Of a stretch of 64,000 nucleotides of DNA, positions 62,970 to 64,000 are shown one piece after another. The translations under genes were made by a program, and so were the position numbers. Where the stretch lies: contig NZ_JAKZAL010000021.1 in the NCBI RefSeq assembly GCF_022538115.1, positions 26,398 through 90,397 of the forward strand. Reading direction: 5' to 3'. Source of the DNA: Cognataquiflexum rubidum (GTDB taxonomy: Bacteria; Bacteroidota; Bacteroidia; Cytophagales; Cyclobacteriaceae). How positions within the stretch are numbered: position 1 is the stretch's first letter; each line of letters opens with the position of its first letter. Under the pieces are notes generated by a model. It did not search any database and had not been told where the DNA came from. It saw nothing but the letters and a program-made list of their open reading frames with translations.

Positions 62970-63341
62970 ATGGAACCAAGCACAGAAAATTTAATTTCAA
63001 AAATCACAGAATTCCTAAGAAATGAAGCGAAAACTGAAACCGTAATCGGCCAACAGTTTCAATTAGGAGAGTTTACATGTGTCCCGGTCATGTCTATAGG
63101 AATGGGATTTGGAGTAGGCGGAGGCGAAGGAAAAGGAACTGCTCCAAAACAAGGTGAAGGAGAAGGTCATGGCTCGGGTGGTGGTGCCGGAATGGGAATC
63201 GCTCCGGTTGGATTTTTGGCAAGCAAAGGATCTGAAATTCAATTTATTGCTGCCAACAATCCAAAAGGTTTTTCGGCAATTATCGAAAAAATGCCTGATC
63301 TCGTCAATAGGTTTATGGAAGCAAAGGAAAAGAAAAACTAG
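62970..63341 (+). CDS. YtfJ/GerW family protein
   Basis: 123-aa soluble protein. The N-terminal VIGQQFQLGEFTCVPVMSIGMGFGVGGGEG, the glycine-rich centre, and MGIAPVGFLASKGSEIQFI match the Spore_YtfJ/GerW family (PF09579), in which the order TIVGDP...VIPVSKVSFGFGAGG...GGGVSITPVAFLV is diagnostic. GerW is needed for germination with some nutrients in Bacillus, but the family also occurs in non-spore-formers. It follows the YtfI-like gene by 19 bp, so the two form an operon. Confidence 0.85.
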   Translation: MEPSTENLISKITEFLRNEAKTETVIGQQFQLGEFTCVPVMSIGMGFGVGGGEGKGTAPKQGEGEGHGSGGGAGMGIAPVGFLASKGSEIQFIAANNPKGFSAIIEKMPDLVNRFMEAKEKKN

Positions 63342-64000
63342 GAACCATTTTCTTTCAATATTCCCTCCAAATTTATCATAATGCCTCAATTTTAAAGGAA
63401 TTGAAAGCTGTAACTCCCATACAGATTTCAATTCCTTTTTTTTAATTTCATTATCAGAGGTTGGAGGATCCGCATTGTAGGAGGTAACTAAAAATTGCTT
63501 CATCTAGAGCTATCGGAATCGGCTTAACCTATGTTTTCTATGTTCCTATGTGGTAAAACCATCAGTGAAAATCAATTAAATCTGTGGTAAATTATTCCCT
63601 TCCTTTTTTTGGAGCAAAAAAACACAAAATCCAAGACCTGATTCTCCGATAACTTTCCCAACCTGACAACCATTACAACAACTATAACCACTACAACAAT
63701 TACACCTGTCCGCCGGGGCGGAACCAATCCACCCATATATTCTCTATGACCCTATGTGGTAAAAAATCTGTGAAAATCATTTAAATCTGTGGTAAAAAAC
63801 TCCCTTCCCTGTTTTGGGGTAAAAAGACACAAGATTCAAGACACAAGACTTGATTCTCCGATTAATTTCCCATCCCGACAACCATTTCAACCACTAGAAC
63901 CACTACAATTTTTCCAACCCGACAGCCTGTATGTTTAAATTAAGTAAAGCCAAGAGGTTAATGTAACTTTAAGTATCAAATAAATCTTACACTAAACCTC
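63342..64000. repeat. Gene-free region with tandem and direct repeats
   Basis: Contains a degenerate tandem duplication with a period of about 206 bp (63537-63742 and 63743-63930; shared strings CTATGTGGTAAAA, AATCTGTGGTAAA, TTGATTCTCCGAT). The right copy of the 61-bp direct repeat (63664-63724) lies inside the first unit, and a shortened version (63876-63908) in the second. No gene is supported up to the window end. Confidence 0.65.
63664..63724. repeat. 61-bp direct repeat, right copy
   Basis: Starts TGACAACCATTACAACAACT and ends in GTCCGCCGGGGCGGAAC; pairs with 60551-60611. Confidence 0.8.

Noticed and set aside
63063..63503. 146-codon minus-strand frame over the YtfJ-like gene
   Set aside because: Antisense shadow of the glycine-rich YtfJ/GerW coding region.
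60517..63930. CRISPR array suggested by repeated ACAACCATTACAAC strings
   Set aside because: Repeats are low-complexity, irregularly spaced and only two or three in number, with no regular unique spacers and no cas genes.

Overview
The window is chromosomal DNA from a member of the Bacteroidota, most likely a Cytophagales/Cyclobacteriaceae-type organism (the lineage is inferred from gene content only). The signs are a type IX secretion C-terminal sorting domain, two TonB-dependent receptors, LytS/LytTR and HisKA_3 signalling, very few Shine-Dalgarno sequences, and promoters with the Bacteroidota -7 box TAnnTTTG. Coding density is high in the first 16 kb and lower after about 47 kb, where intergenic repeat families accumulate.

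Region 1 (1-16.1 kb) is mostly housekeeping. It holds fructose-1,6-bisphosphatase (cut by the window edge) divergent from aspartokinase, a fructosamine-kinase-like protein with a low-molecular-weight tyrosine phosphatase, a membrane protein/winged-helix regulator/CreD locus with two copies of one palindromic operator, waaA-rsgA-phosphoribosyltransferase-panB, an orphan TPR histidine kinase, a T9SS-secreted FG-GAP protein and murF. Region 2 (16.1-20.6 kb) lies directly behind murF and is an accessory array with all genes on the + strand: a lipoprotein, a GNAT acetyltransferase, a HigBA pair whose toxin has a premature stop, a subclass B1 metallo-beta-lactamase and a ParE/RelE-type toxin-antitoxin pair. 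It is interspersed with degenerate copies of the murF 3' end, of the GNAT 3' end and of the toxin-antitoxin pair, so it appears to have grown by serial insertion or duplication.

Region 3 (21-47.8 kb) has a strong phosphate theme. It contains a pstSCAB operon divergent from a PhoD-like phosphatase, a Crp/Fnr regulator and an Oar-like TonB receptor. The phoD and receptor promoters carry the same palindrome, ATGTTAA-N3-TTAACAT, 20-21 nt upstream of a TAnnTTTG box. Further on are two large beta-propeller/phosphoesterase fusions flanking a second TonB receptor. Between these blocks lie a peroxiredoxin-thioredoxin-small protein operon, a fasciclin protein, a putative lipid A modification cluster (LAB_N protein, GT2, ArnT-like GT39, PAP2) and an aldo/keto reductase broken by one in-frame stop.

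Region 4 (47.8-64 kb) holds repeat families (double-hairpin REP-like units and a possible small-RNA unit present twice), a LytS/LytTR two-component pair followed by a TolC/HlyD/permease/ATPase exporter, a second Crp-like regulator, and a block flanked by 61-bp direct repeats. That block encodes a phytoene-desaturase-like FAD oxidoreductase and a pair resembling the Bacillus YtfI (DUF2953)/YtfJ (GerW) proteins, which is unexpected in a non-sporulating lineage.
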